This document shows, one piece after another, positions 8,533 through 16,851 of a DNA stretch of 64,000 nt. Position numbers and translations under genes: made by a program. Location of the stretch: assembly GCF_030580995.1 (NCBI RefSeq), contig NZ_JAUQSZ010000001.1, positions 62,001 to 126,000 of the forward strand, given 5' to 3'. The notes under the pieces were generated by a model, which had not been told where the DNA came from, did not search any database, and saw nothing but the letters and a program-made list of their open reading frames with translations. How positions within the stretch are numbered: the stretch's first letter is position 1; each line of letters begins with the position of its first letter. The stretch comes from Sphingomonas immobilis (lineage in GTDB: Bacteria; Pseudomonadota; Alphaproteobacteria; Sphingomonadales; Sphingomonadaceae).

Positions 8533-10080
8533 ATGATACTGACACGGCGGGAAGCGATTGCGGGCGGCGTCGTGCTGGTCGGCTTGACGGCCGCGCGGGC
8601 GAGCGGGGCGGGGCGCGACCCGTTCAGCCTCGGCGTCGCATCGGGCGATCCCTGGCCGGACGGCATGGTGCTGTGGACCCGCCTCGCGCCCGAGCCGCTG
8701 TCGCCCGACGGCGGCATGCCCGCGCGGGCGGTGCCGGTGCGGTGGGAGATTTCCGAGAGCGAGCATTTCGCGCCGGTCCGCAGCGGCACGGCGATGGCCG
8801 AGCCCGCCTGGGGCCATTCGGTGCATGTCGAGCTGACCGGGCTGCGGCCGGGGCGCCCCTATTGGTATCGCTTCATCGCCGACGGCGTGGTGAGCCCGGT
8901 CGGCCGCACCCGTACCGCGCCAGCATCCGGCACCAGCCCCGAACGGCTGCGGCTGTGCTTCGGATCGTGCCAGAAATACGAGGCTGGATATTATGCGGCG
9001 TGGCGGCACGCGGCGGCGGAGGATCCCGATCTGATCGTCTTTCTCGGCGATTATATCTACGAGGGCGATCCGACCGACAAGGGCGTGCGCAAGCACCTGA
9101 ACGCGAAGCCGCGCGATCTTGCCGGCTACCGCGTGCGCTATGCGACGTACAAGCTCGACCCGTGGCTGCAGGCGGCGCATGCGGCGGCGCCGTGGGTGTC
9201 GACCTGGGACGATCACGAGGTCGAGAACAATTACACCGGCGATTTCAGCGAGCATAACGACGACCGCGCGGTTTTCCTGAAGCTGCGCGCGGCGGCCTAC
9301 AAGGCCTATTACGAGCATATGCCGGTGCGCCGCGCGGCGCGGCCGGTCGGATCGCACGCCCGGCTCTATCGCACGATCGGCTGGGGCGATCTCGCGCAGT
9401 TGCAGGTGATCGACGACCGCCAGTATCGCACCAGCCCGCCGTGCCAGGCACCGGGCGCGACCGCACGGCATCTCGCGGTGCCCGATGCCGCGCCCGATTG
9501 CCCGGAGCGCAATCTCGCCAGCCGCTCGATGCTCGGGTGGCAGCAGGAGGACTGGCTGGCCGGGCGGTTGCGGACGACGCGGGCGCGGTGGAATTTCCTC
9601 ACGCAGCAGACGCTGATGCTGCCGCTGCTGCGCAGCCCCGACGACAAGCCGGACCTGCCGCTGACGCTCTACAATACCGATCGCTGGGACGGATTCCCGG
9701 CGACGCGCGCGCGCATCTTGCGCCATATGCGTGACGCCAGGACGCCCAACCCGGTGATCCTGTCGGGCGACATCCACGCCTTCGTCGCGGGCGACCATGC
9801 CGATCCCGACCGGCCGGAGCGCATCGTCGCGTCGGAATTCGTCGGCGGATCGATCACCTCGCTCAACCACGCGCCCTATCCGCAGAGCCCGAGCGCGATC
9901 AATCCGGGCTTCCGCTATTCGAACATCGAACAGCGCGGATACGGCCGCATCGACCTGACGCGCGACCGGTGCGAGGTGACGTACCGGGGGCTGGCGGATG
10001 CGCGCGACGAACGATCGAGCATCGCCGATATCGGGCGCTTCGTGGTGGAGGCGGGCAAGGCCGGACTGGTGACGGCGTGA
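8533..10080 (+). CDS. phoD: Alkaline phosphatase D family protein, Tat-exported
   Basis: The 515-residue protein begins with a twin-arginine signal (LTRREAIAGG) and a hydrophobic core ending near residue 28. A PhoD N-terminal beta domain follows (to about 130), then the calcineurin-like metallophosphatase domain with FGSCQ, FLGDYIYEGD near 175, WDDHEVENN near 225 and SGDIHAFVAGDH near 415, the metal ligands of the family. It hydrolyses phosphate mono- or diesters in the periplasm. The TonB receptor downstream may belong to the same phosphorus-scavenging unit. Confidence 0.93.
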   Translation: MILTRREAIAGGVVLVGLTAARASGAGRDPFSLGVASGDPWPDGMVLWTRLAPEPLSPDGGMPARAVPVRWEISESEHFAPVRSGTAMAEPAWGHSVHVELTGLRPGRPYWYRFIADGVVSPVGRTRTAPASGTSPERLRLCFGSCQKYEAGYYAAWRHAAAEDPDLIVFLGDYIYEGDPTDKGVRKHLNAKPRDLAGYRVRYATYKLDPWLQAAHAAAPWVSTWDDHEVENNYTGDFSEHNDDRAVFLKLRAAAYKAYYEHMPVRRAARPVGSHARLYRTIGWGDLAQLQVIDDRQYRTSPPCQAPGATARHLAVPDAAPDCPERNLASRSMLGWQQEDWLAGRLRTTRARWNFLTQQTLMLPLLRSPDDKPDLPLTLYNTDRWDGFPATRARILRHMRDARTPNPVILSGDIHAFVAGDHADPDRPERIVASEFVGGSITSLNHAPYPQSPSAINPGFRYSNIEQRGYGRIDLTRDRCEVTYRGLADARDERSSIADIGRFVVEAGKAGLVTA

Positions 10081-10110
10081 CCCGCGCCGTCATCGACCTG
10101 TAGCCGCCAC

Positions 10111-10126
10111 GTCACCTGCCGGTCAC
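10111..10126 (+). promoter_or_regulatory. Possible Pho-box half-sites upstream of the TonB receptor
   Basis: GTCAC at 10111-10115 recurs exactly 11 bp later at 10122-10126, with a further GTCA at 10135. The arrangement resembles PhoB direct repeats and parallels the pair upstream of phoD. The short motif could occur by chance in this GC-rich sequence. Confidence 0.3.
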
Positions 10127-10225
10127 GAAATAGCGTCAGGGAGCCCTTCGCGAAGGAACACGAGGAAGCGGGCTCGCAAAAGCGGCGGCCCTCGTGATTT
10201 CGCTTCGCCACACAGGGGGCATCGC

Positions 10226-12793
10226 ATGATTCGGACTCGGTTTTTCGCGCGCGCCGGCGTTTCGCTCGTGGCGCTGGGTGTGGCGGCTGCGGCACAGGCA
10301 CAGGACGCGCCGGATGCGGCCGAGGTCGTCGTCACCGGCCAGCGCGCCAGCCAGATCAAGTCGATCGATGCGAAGCGCGACGCGATCGGCGTGGTCGACG
10401 TCTCCGCATCCGACGACATCGGCCGCCTGCCGGACCGCAACGTTGCCGAGGTGGTCGAGCATCTCGCCGGTGTCGGCGTCACCTACGATCAGGGCGAGGG
10501 CCGCTATGTCGCGATCCGCGGCGTGCCCTCCGCACTCAACGGCTACACGTTCGACGGCATGCAGATCGGCAATACCGACGGCACGACGCGCGCGCTGCCG
10601 CTCGACATCATCTCCGGCCAGTTGCTCGCCCGCGTCGAGGTGGCCAAGGTCAAGACCGCCGACATGGACGGGCAGGGCATCGGCGGTAACATCAACCTCG
10701 TCACGATGACGGCGTTCGATTTCCCCAAGGCGTTCAACGTCTCGGGCCGGTTCCAGGCGGGCTATCAGGAGCTCAACAAGAAGGTGCCGATCCAGGGCGA
10801 CCTGTCGGTGGCGGCGCGCTTCGGCCCGGACCAGCAGTTCGGCATCGTGCTCGGCGGCAGCTATTCGGACCGCGATTTCTATTCGCAAGGCTTCTACCCC
10901 GACAACTGGCGCCCCGACGCCCGCTTCGCGCGCGGCGGCGTGCCCGACAACATCAAATACACGCAGTACAGCCTGCGCCGCCAGCGGCAGGGCTATACCG
11001 GATCGTTCGATTGGAAGGCGAGCGACCGCCAGACCTTCTTCGTGCGCGGCATCTATTCGAAGTTCACCGAGGACGAGATCCGCCCGCGCTACCGCCTCGA
11101 TTTCGCGACGGCGGCGATCGTGAACAACGCCGCCAACGGCTTCGTCATCAACCCCGACGGCCTGACCGGCAGCGTCAACAGCGGCACGCAGCGCCGCGAG
11201 GATCTGCGGCTCGACTACAAGTCGAAGTGGTTCTCGACCGGCATCGTCGGCGGCGAGACCGATTTCGATGCGGTGAAGCTGAATTACCAGGGCAGCTACA
11301 GCCACAACGAGCTGCTCGATACATTCCCGATCTGGCAATATCGCTGCAATCCGGGGAAGGTGAACTTCGATTTCACCGACAAGGTCTATTCGGCCGCGCC
11401 GGTGACGGAATGCACCGCCAACCAGCTTTCGTTCAATTCCTACACCGCCTCGCGCCAGGTCGCGAAGCAGGACATCTGGCAGGGCAAGATCGACGGCACC
11501 TACGCGCTGGGCGACCGCGGCTTCATCAAGATCGGCGCGAAATACCAGACGACGGACCAGGGCTTCGACGCCAGCAACCCGACCTGGGGCGTGGGATCGA
11601 CCGCGTGGAGCGCGGGCAGCGCGGGCGTGTCCGCGCCGGGCGTGTGCGTCTATCCGAACAGCAACAACACCGGCCAATGCTATTTCAACAGCCCGTCGCT
11701 CGATCCGGCGGCGAGCCTGGCCTTCACCGCCGCCAACCTCAACAACCCGGCGTTCTTCAAGCTCAACACCGCGACGACGCTGCTCAACGAGACGCTGTCG
11801 GATTTCAGCCTGAACGAGAAGATCTACGCCGGCTATGCGATGGCGAACGTGAAGTTCGGGGTGGTGACGATCACGCCGGGCCTCCGCTACGAACATACCG
11901 ACACGCGCGTCACCGGCTTCGCGCTGCAGAACGGGACGACGGTGGTGCCGCAGTCGGGCAGGGGCAGCTACGACGATTTCCTGCCGTCGTTGATCGTGCG
12001 GATCGAGCCGTCGTCGCAGACCGTGTTCCGGCTCGCCTATTCGCGCAGCGTCGGCCGGCCCGAATATGCCAGCCTCAATCCCGGCGGATCGGTCGACACG
12101 ATCAACCTCGCCGCGTCGTTCGGCAACCCGAACCTGAAGCCGTACCGCGCCGACAATCTCGATGCGACGGCCGAATGGTATTTCGCCAAGGGCGGCCTGC
12201 TGTCGATCGGCGTGTTCGGGAAGTTCATCCGCAACCCGATCTTCACGCGCACGACGGTTGTGACCAACTACAGCTACGGCGGCACGGTCTATCCGACCTT
12301 CAACCTGGCGCAGCCGTTCAACGCCGACAAGGGCGACATCGTCGGCATCGAGGCGCAGTACCAGCAGCTCTTCACGTTCCTGCCGGGCTTCTGGTCGGGC
12401 TTCGGCATCCAGCTGACGGGCACGCTGACCGACTCGTCGCTGCGGCTGCCGAGCGGGCGGACCTCGACCTTCCCGTATCAGTCGCGCTACCTCTACGGGG
12501 CCGAGCTGTTCTATCAGAAGGGCCCGGTCGAGGCGTCGATCGCCTATCACAATACCGGCAAGGCGCTGCTCGCGGTGGGCGATCCGGCCTATAACGACCA
12601 GTATAACGACGATCTCCGCCGCCTCGACGCCAAGGCGAGCTTCGGCATCCTGAAGGAGGTGCGCATCTTCTTCGAGGCGCAGAACCTGACCGACGAGCCG
12701 ACGCGCCAGTATCAGGGTGGCAACACCAACTGGCTCATTCAGAACGAACGCTACGGCCGCACCTTCTACGCGGGCGTATCGGCGAAATTCTGA
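10226..12793 (+). CDS. TonB-dependent outer-membrane receptor
   Basis: The 855-residue protein has a Sec signal ending AAAAQAQ near residue 25. A plug domain follows, starting VVVTGQRASQIKSIDAKR and containing DDIGRLPDRNVAEVVEHLAGVG, then a 22-strand barrel ending in the aromatic terminus FYAGVSAKF. It imports a ligand using TonB energy. AGGGGGC lies upstream of the ATG. The next gene starts within its stop codon (TGATG), so the receptor and the propeller protein are probably co-translated. The ligand is unknown; phoD upstream hints at a phosphorylated compound, but this is not shown by the sequence. Confidence 0.92.
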   Translation: MIRTRFFARAGVSLVALGVAAAAQAQDAPDAAEVVVTGQRASQIKSIDAKRDAIGVVDVSASDDIGRLPDRNVAEVVEHLAGVGVTYDQGEGRYVAIRGVPSALNGYTFDGMQIGNTDGTTRALPLDIISGQLLARVEVAKVKTADMDGQGIGGNINLVTMTAFDFPKAFNVSGRFQAGYQELNKKVPIQGDLSVAARFGPDQQFGIVLGGSYSDRDFYSQGFYPDNWRPDARFARGGVPDNIKYTQYSLRRQRQGYTGSFDWKASDRQTFFVRGIYSKFTEDEIRPRYRLDFATAAIVNNAANGFVINPDGLTGSVNSGTQRREDLRLDYKSKWFSTGIVGGETDFDAVKLNYQGSYSHNELLDTFPIWQYRCNPGKVNFDFTDKVYSAAPVTECTANQLSFNSYTASRQVAKQDIWQGKIDGTYALGDRGFIKIGAKYQTTDQGFDASNPTWGVGSTAWSAGSAGVSAPGVCVYPNSNNTGQCYFNSPSLDPAASLAFTAANLNNPAFFKLNTATTLLNETLSDFSLNEKIYAGYAMANVKFGVVTITPGLRYEHTDTRVTGFALQNGTTVVPQSGRGSYDDFLPSLIVRIEPSSQTVFRLAYSRSVGRPEYASLNPGGSVDTINLAASFGNPNLKPYRADNLDATAEWYFAKGGLLSIGVFGKFIRNPIFTRTTVVTNYSYGGTVYPTFNLAQPFNADKGDIVGIEAQYQQLFTFLPGFWSGFGIQLTGTLTDSSLRLPSGRTSTFPYQSRYLYGAELFYQKGPVEASIAYHNTGKALLAVGDPAYNDQYNDDLRRLDAKASFGILKEVRIFFEAQNLTDEPTRQYQGGNTNWLIQNERYGRTFYAGVSAKF

Positions 12794-13629
12794 TGCGGAT
12801 GTGGCTCCTCGCAGGCGTGCTGGCCACCGTGGCGGCGTCCGCGCAGGAGCCGGCCGCGGCGCCGCTGCCGGCGGTGCCGCAGCTCGCGCCCGCCACCGTC
12901 GTCGCGCGCTGGACGGCGGAGGAGGCGCGGCAGGGCGTCGCGGTCGACGCGCGCTATTTCTATCCGATGAGCAACAACCGCATCGGCAAGTACGACAAGG
13001 CGACGGGCAAGCGGGTGGCGCAGTGGGAGGGGCCGCGCGCGCTCTATCCGCACATGAATTCGTGCATCGTCGTGGCCCGCGAGCTGGTCTGCGCCGCCTC
13101 CAACTATCCGCGCGTGCCGATGGCGAGCGCGGTCGAGATCTTCGACACCGCCACGCTGAAGCACCTGCGCAGCGTCGCGCTGCCGCCGCTGCCGGGATCG
13201 CTGACCTGGATCGAGCGGCGCGGCAACGACTGGTGGGCGGGCCTCGCCAATTATCCGGCCGATCATGGTGGGGAGGCCGGGCATGACCATCGCTGGACCA
13301 CGCTGGTGCGGCTGGATGCCGAATTTCGCCCGACTGGATCGTGGCACTTCCCCGACAGCGTGCTCGCGCAGTTTGCGCCGATGAGCAATTCGGGTGGATC
13401 GTGGGGCGACGACGGGCTGCTCTACGTCACCGGCCATGACCGGCCCGAGCTCTACGCGCTGCGCCTGCCCGAGGCGGGGACAGTGCTGGAGCATGTCGCG
13501 ACGATCCCGCTGCCGACGGGGGGACAGGCGTTCGCGTGGGACCGCGCGCGGCCGCGCATCCTGTGGTCGCTCGACCGGCAGACGCGCAACGTCGTGGAAA
13601 GCCGCATCCCGCCGGTCGCGGTCCGCTAG
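12793..13629 (+). CDS. Secreted beta-propeller-like protein of unknown function
   Basis: The 278-residue protein has a signal peptide (MRMWLLAGVLATVAASAQ) and then repeating short beta motifs such as GVAVDARYFYPMSNNRIGKYDKATG and SWGDDGLLYVTGHDRPELYAL, suggesting a propeller fold like SMP-30 or YncE proteins. I do not recognise catalytic residues. It shares its first base with the stop codon of the TonB receptor, so it probably assists that receptor in the periplasm, for example in ligand binding or processing. Its stop overlaps that of the convergent GH43 gene in a CTAG. Confidence 0.75.
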   Translation: MRMWLLAGVLATVAASAQEPAAAPLPAVPQLAPATVVARWTAEEARQGVAVDARYFYPMSNNRIGKYDKATGKRVAQWEGPRALYPHMNSCIVVARELVCAASNYPRVPMASAVEIFDTATLKHLRSVALPPLPGSLTWIERRGNDWWAGLANYPADHGGEAGHDHRWTTLVRLDAEFRPTGSWHFPDSVLAQFAPMSNSGGSWGDDGLLYVTGHDRPELYALRLPEAGTVLEHVATIPLPTGGQAFAWDRARPRILWSLDRQTRNVVESRIPPVAVR

Positions 13630-14642
13630 CGCGCGGGCGGACGCAGCGCCGTTCGCGTTCCCGCCGGTTTCGCGAATACCGGCAGGCCGCGCGCCGACCA
13701 CGTCACTTTCTGGATGCGCGGCGAGCGTTTGGCGGTGCATTTCATGTCCGGCCCCGGATTGGCGTGATAGACGATCCAGGTCTCCTGCCCGCCCGGCGAG
13801 GTGAAGAAGCCGTTGTGGCCGGGCGCGTAGACGCCCTGTTCGGGCGCTTTGGCGAGGACCGGGCGGGGTGCCTTCGTCCAGGCCTTTGGATCGAGCGGAT
13901 CGCTGCCCGGCCTCGCGTGCAGGAGGCCGATGGCGTAATCGTCCGACCAGCAGGCGCTGGCGGAATAGCTGAGGAAGAGATCGCCCCGGGGCCCGGCGAG
14001 AAACTCTGGCCCTTCGAGGATCTGGCGGCCGCCGCGACGCTCCCAGTCGCGGTCGGGCCGCGCGAGGATGACTTCGCGGCCGGTGAGGGTCCACGGGTTC
14101 GCCATCTCGGCAATGGCGAGGTCGCTGTCCGGGCCGACATAGGGCGAATAGACGAAATAGCGTTTGCCGCGATGTTCGAACGTGGTGCCGTCGATGCCGG
14201 TATGCGCGGTGTTGAGCCGCCCGCGATCGACCCATGTGCCGATTGTGGGATCGTCGTTCGTGTTCTCCAGCACGAAGATGCCGCGGTGCGCATCGTCGTC
14301 GTGGCCGCTCTCGGCGGCGGTGTAATAGATGTACCAGGCGTCGCCGATGCGGTGGAGCTCGGGCGCCCAGATCGATTGCGCGTTGGGACCGGTGGCGGGC
14401 GGGGTCCACACGGTGATCTCGGGCGCTTCGGACAGCCGCGCGAGATCCTTCGTCTTGCGGATCGCGAGCCGGTCGCCGAGCGTGTTCATGTAGAAATAGG
14501 TGTCGCCCGAGCGCGCGATCCACGGATCGGGCCCGGACGGCAGCAGCGGGTTGGTGAAGGTCGTTGTCGGAACGTCGGCGACCGCCGCCGACGCTCCGAG
14601 GACGACGGCAAGCGCCAGGGCGAGCCGGGAGATCATAGCCAT
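13626..14642 (-). CDS. Secreted glycoside hydrolase family 43 protein
   Basis: This is a five-bladed propeller glycosidase of about 338 residues with a signal peptide (ISRLALALAVVLGASAAVA). The GH43 hallmarks are visible: NPLLPSGPDPWIARSGDTYFYMNT carrying the general base Asp, SIWAPELHRIGDAWYIYYTA, and LEGPEF carrying the general acid Glu. The family contains alpha-L-arabinofuranosidases, beta-xylosidases and galactan exo-hydrolases. ATG 14642 follows a GGGG; ATG 14636 and GTG 14651 are alternatives. It sits 10 bp downstream of a second GH43-like gene, so the two are likely co-transcribed. Confidence 0.88.
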   Translation of the reverse strand: MAMISRLALALAVVLGASAAVADVPTTTFTNPLLPSGPDPWIARSGDTYFYMNTLGDRLAIRKTKDLARLSEAPEITVWTPPATGPNAQSIWAPELHRIGDAWYIYYTAAESGHDDDAHRGIFVLENTNDDPTIGTWVDRGRLNTAHTGIDGTTFEHRGKRYFVYSPYVGPDSDLAIAEMANPWTLTGREVILARPDRDWERRGGRQILEGPEFLAGPRGDLFLSYSASACWSDDYAIGLLHARPGSDPLDPKAWTKAPRPVLAKAPEQGVYAPGHNGFFTSPGGQETWIVYHANPGPDMKCTAKRSPRIQKVTWSARGLPVFAKPAGTRTALRPPAR

Positions 14643-14652
14643 TCGCCCCACG

Positions 14653-15687
14653 TCACTTGTCGGGATAGGCGGCGACGATCGCGTCGTATTGCGCGCGCGT
14701 GATGCCGATCATCGATCCGTGGCGGAGCCCCTCGGGCATTTCGTAGCGGTTCCATTCGGGCACGCCGCTGTTGCCCGATACCTGGAACCACGGCCCCTCC
14801 AGCTTGGGCGCCATCGACAGGCCGTAGCTCGTGCCGGCATATTGCTCGTAATAAAGCATCCAGTCCTTGTCGTCGGGCGAGCGGATGATCGTCGGCGCTT
14901 CGCGGAAATTGGGGCTGAGCGACGGTCCGGGCTGCGGATAGGGGCCCAGCAGCCTGGCGGCGCAGCTGATCCGCACCGTCTTGCCCGTCGTCCAGGCGTA
15001 GGACGGGTAGCGTTCGTCCTTGATGATCGCGCAATAGCCGCCCTTGGGGTTGGGCTGGATGATGGTGTCGATCGTCGCCATGTTCCAGGCGAAGAGGCGC
15101 TTCGGCGGCGCGACGAAGGTCTTGAGATCCTTCGACTGGACGTAGAGCGTGCGCTGGCTGCCCCAATAGCGTTCGGGATCCTCCTTCGATCCCTCGAGGC
15201 TCGGCGTGTGCCAGGTGAGGAGGAACTGGCCCGAGGGCTTGTCGAAGAACAGCTTCGGCGCGCCGATCCGCTGAAGCGGGTTCGGATAGCCCGGCACCGC
15301 CTTCAGATCGGGCTGATAGGTGCCGTAGGGCGTCCAGCGCACGAGATCGTCCGACACCCAGAAGCGGATCAGCGGATCGTCGTCGCCCTTGTTGCCCACC
15401 AGATAGTAGCGTCCGTCGCCGCCGCGCGCGACCGAGGCATGGCCGTGGTAATCGTCCGACACCGGCTTGCCGCCGTTGACCTGCCGCCAGTGCAGCCCGT
15501 CGAGGCTGACGGTGTAATAGAGGACGCCGTAATGGCCCTTCATCATGTGCAGGAAGAGATAGGCCTTGGCCGGGTTCACATAGGGCGTGACCGGGCCGCC
15601 GGGCGCGACCTGCGCCGATGATGCGGTGCCGAGCGCCAGCCCGATCGCCGCGCCTATGCCCAAGATCGATCGAACCAATGCCATCAT
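14653..15687 (-). CDS. Secreted GH43-like beta-propeller hydrolase
   Basis: The 344-residue protein has a signal peptide ending near residue 25 (ASSAQ) and propeller repeats such as FLHMMKGHYGVLYYTVSLDGLHWRQV and DWMLYYEQYAGTSYGLSM. These resemble GH43/GH117-type enzymes that release arabinose or anhydro-galactose units. The expected EGP acid motif is replaced by REAPTI, so activity is less certain than for its neighbour. It is the promoter-proximal gene of the pair, with GGAGG before the ATG and an AT-rich candidate operator upstream. Confidence 0.7.
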   Translation of the reverse strand: MMALVRSILGIGAAIGLALGTASSAQVAPGGPVTPYVNPAKAYLFLHMMKGHYGVLYYTVSLDGLHWRQVNGGKPVSDDYHGHASVARGGDGRYYLVGNKGDDDPLIRFWVSDDLVRWTPYGTYQPDLKAVPGYPNPLQRIGAPKLFFDKPSGQFLLTWHTPSLEGSKEDPERYWGSQRTLYVQSKDLKTFVAPPKRLFAWNMATIDTIIQPNPKGGYCAIIKDERYPSYAWTTGKTVRISCAARLLGPYPQPGPSLSPNFREAPTIIRSPDDKDWMLYYEQYAGTSYGLSMAPKLEGPWFQVSGNSGVPEWNRYEMPEGLRHGSMIGITRAQYDAIVAAYPDK

Positions 15688-15697
15688 CCGCCTCCTC

Positions 15698-15725
15698 TTA
15701 TCGTTAGATCATACAAATACGATAA
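15698..15725. promoter_or_regulatory. Candidate FCD-regulator site upstream of the GH43 pair
   Basis: TTATCGT (15698-15704) and ACGATAA (15719-15725) are perfect inverted arms. The sequence between and overlapping them, TAGATCATACAAATA (15705-15719), differs at one base from TAGATCATATAAATA at 25570-25584 in the gntR-symporter gap. It lies just upstream of the GH43-like start on the minus strand. Confidence 0.45.
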
Positions 15726-15749
15726 AATCGGCGAAGTCTAGTGAGTCGA

Positions 15750-16694
15750 TCAGAAATCGAACGGTGCGACACGCTCCTGCCGGGATACGAGGAAGGCATC
15801 GGCGACGAGTTGTAGCGGGCGCAGATCTACGTCGCTTCGGCCGCCTCGGATGAGCGTGGCGAAGCGGCGATAGAGGCGTGGGTATTCGCCAGCATCGGGG
15901 CCGGTCGCCTGTTCGGCCCCGTCGACGAACAGGCGCTTGCCGCCTTCGGTCAGCACCAGCGTGCCGGCGTCGGTCTCGACCTCGATGTTCCAGCTTTGCT
16001 GGCCGGTTTGCAGGAAATCGAGATCGAGCGAGACCGGCGCGCCGCCGGGCAATCGCATCGCGATCCGCGCGGCGATGGGGGAGGCGCGGTTCTCGGGCAC
16101 CGCGATCGTGCCGCCATCGACGCACAGGTCGAGCGGCAGGATCGCCGTCGCGATCGACAGCGCGTTGATGCCGGGATCGAACACGCCGAAGCCGCCGGCT
16201 TCGAGGATCCAGTCCTGTCCGGGATGCCAGACGCGGATGTCCTCGCGCCAGGTGATCGCGGCGCGGCGGATGGTGCGATCCGCCAACCATGCGCGGGCGG
16301 CATCGACACCGGCGGCCTCGCGCGAGTGCCAGCTTGCGAACAGGGTCAGGCCGGCCGCCTCTGCGTGATGCCGTAGCGGTGCGATCTCGGCGACGGTGGC
16401 GCCGGGGGGCTTCTCGATCATGACGTGCTTTCCCGCCGCCAGCGCCGCGCGCACCATGCGGTCGCGACCGTGCGGCGGGGTGCAGATCGACACCGCGTCG
16501 ATTGTCGGGCCGTCAGCCAGCATCGCCTCGATCGTCGGGAAGTTCGCGCAGCCGTCGACCGTGGCGTGGCGGCTGGCGGCGGCGACCAGCGTGAAATCGG
16601 GCGATGCCGCGATCGAGGGCAGGTGTTGATCGCGGGCGATCTTGCCGATGCCGACGATGCCGAGGCGCAGGGGCGTTTCGGGAGATTGGGGCAC
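15750..16694 (-). CDS. Gfo/Idh/MocA-type D-galactose/L-arabinose 1-dehydrogenase
   Basis: The 314-residue NAD(P)-dependent dehydrogenase has the Rossmann motif [16 protein letters not shown] at residues 10-25, the EKPPGAT loop near 95 containing the conserved Lys, and [11 protein letters not shown] near 170. The N-terminal motif, [17 protein letters not shown] and [15 protein letters not shown] closely follow what I recall of Azospirillum AraA and Pseudomonas galactose dehydrogenase. It oxidises the pyranose to the aldonolactone, the first cytosolic step. It is divergent from the dehydratase gene. Sequence alone does not separate galactose from arabinose preference. Confidence 0.85.
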   Translation of the reverse strand: MPQSPETPLRLGIVGIGKIARDQHLPSIAASPDFTLVAAASRHATVDGCANFPTIEAMLADGPTIDAVSICTPPHGRDRMVRAALAAGKHVMIEKPPGATVAEIAPLRHHAEAAGLTLFASWHSREAAGVDAARAWLADRTIRRAAITWREDIRVWHPGQDWILEAGGFGVFDPGINALSIATAILPLDLCVDGGTIAVPENRASPIAARIAMRLPGGAPVSLDLDFLQTGQQSWNIEVETDAGTLVLTEGGKRLFVDGAEQATGPDAGEYPRLYRRFATLIRGGRSDVDLRPLQLVADAFLVSRQERVAPFDF

Positions 16695-16715
16695 GGCGGC
16701 ATCCTCGATTTTCGT

Positions 16716-16730
16716 TTATCTGATAAATAA
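16716..16730. promoter_or_regulatory. Candidate FCD-regulator site between the sugar dehydrogenase and dehydratase genes
   Basis: TTATC-T-GATAA (16716-16726) is a small palindrome overlapping TCTGATAAATAA (16719-16730). The latter recurs with one change (TCTGACAAATAA) at 21860-21871 before the large TonB receptor. It is 22 bp from the dehydrogenase start on the minus strand. Confidence 0.4.
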
Positions 16731-16851
16731 GCTTTCTATCGATTGGTCGCTGCGCTATCAACCGCGAAAGCTCGGCCGACGGTTCGGCACGCAGGCAGAT
16801 GGAGGGGTTCATGGTCGCGCACAGCATCCACACGGCGCGGGGCGTCGCATA

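Noticed and set aside
8074..9870. 598-codon minus-strand frame opposite MATE and phoD
   Set aside because: It spans two well-supported genes on the other strand and has Arg-rich composition.
10136..12550. 804-codon minus-strand frame opposite the TonB receptor
   Set aside because: Pure antisense shadow with repetitive Arg/Ala/Asp/Val content.
16642..16851. N-terminal extension of the dehydratase frame
   Set aside because: The extra 70 codons cover the divergent promoter and resemble no dehydratase; family similarity begins just after GTG 16852.
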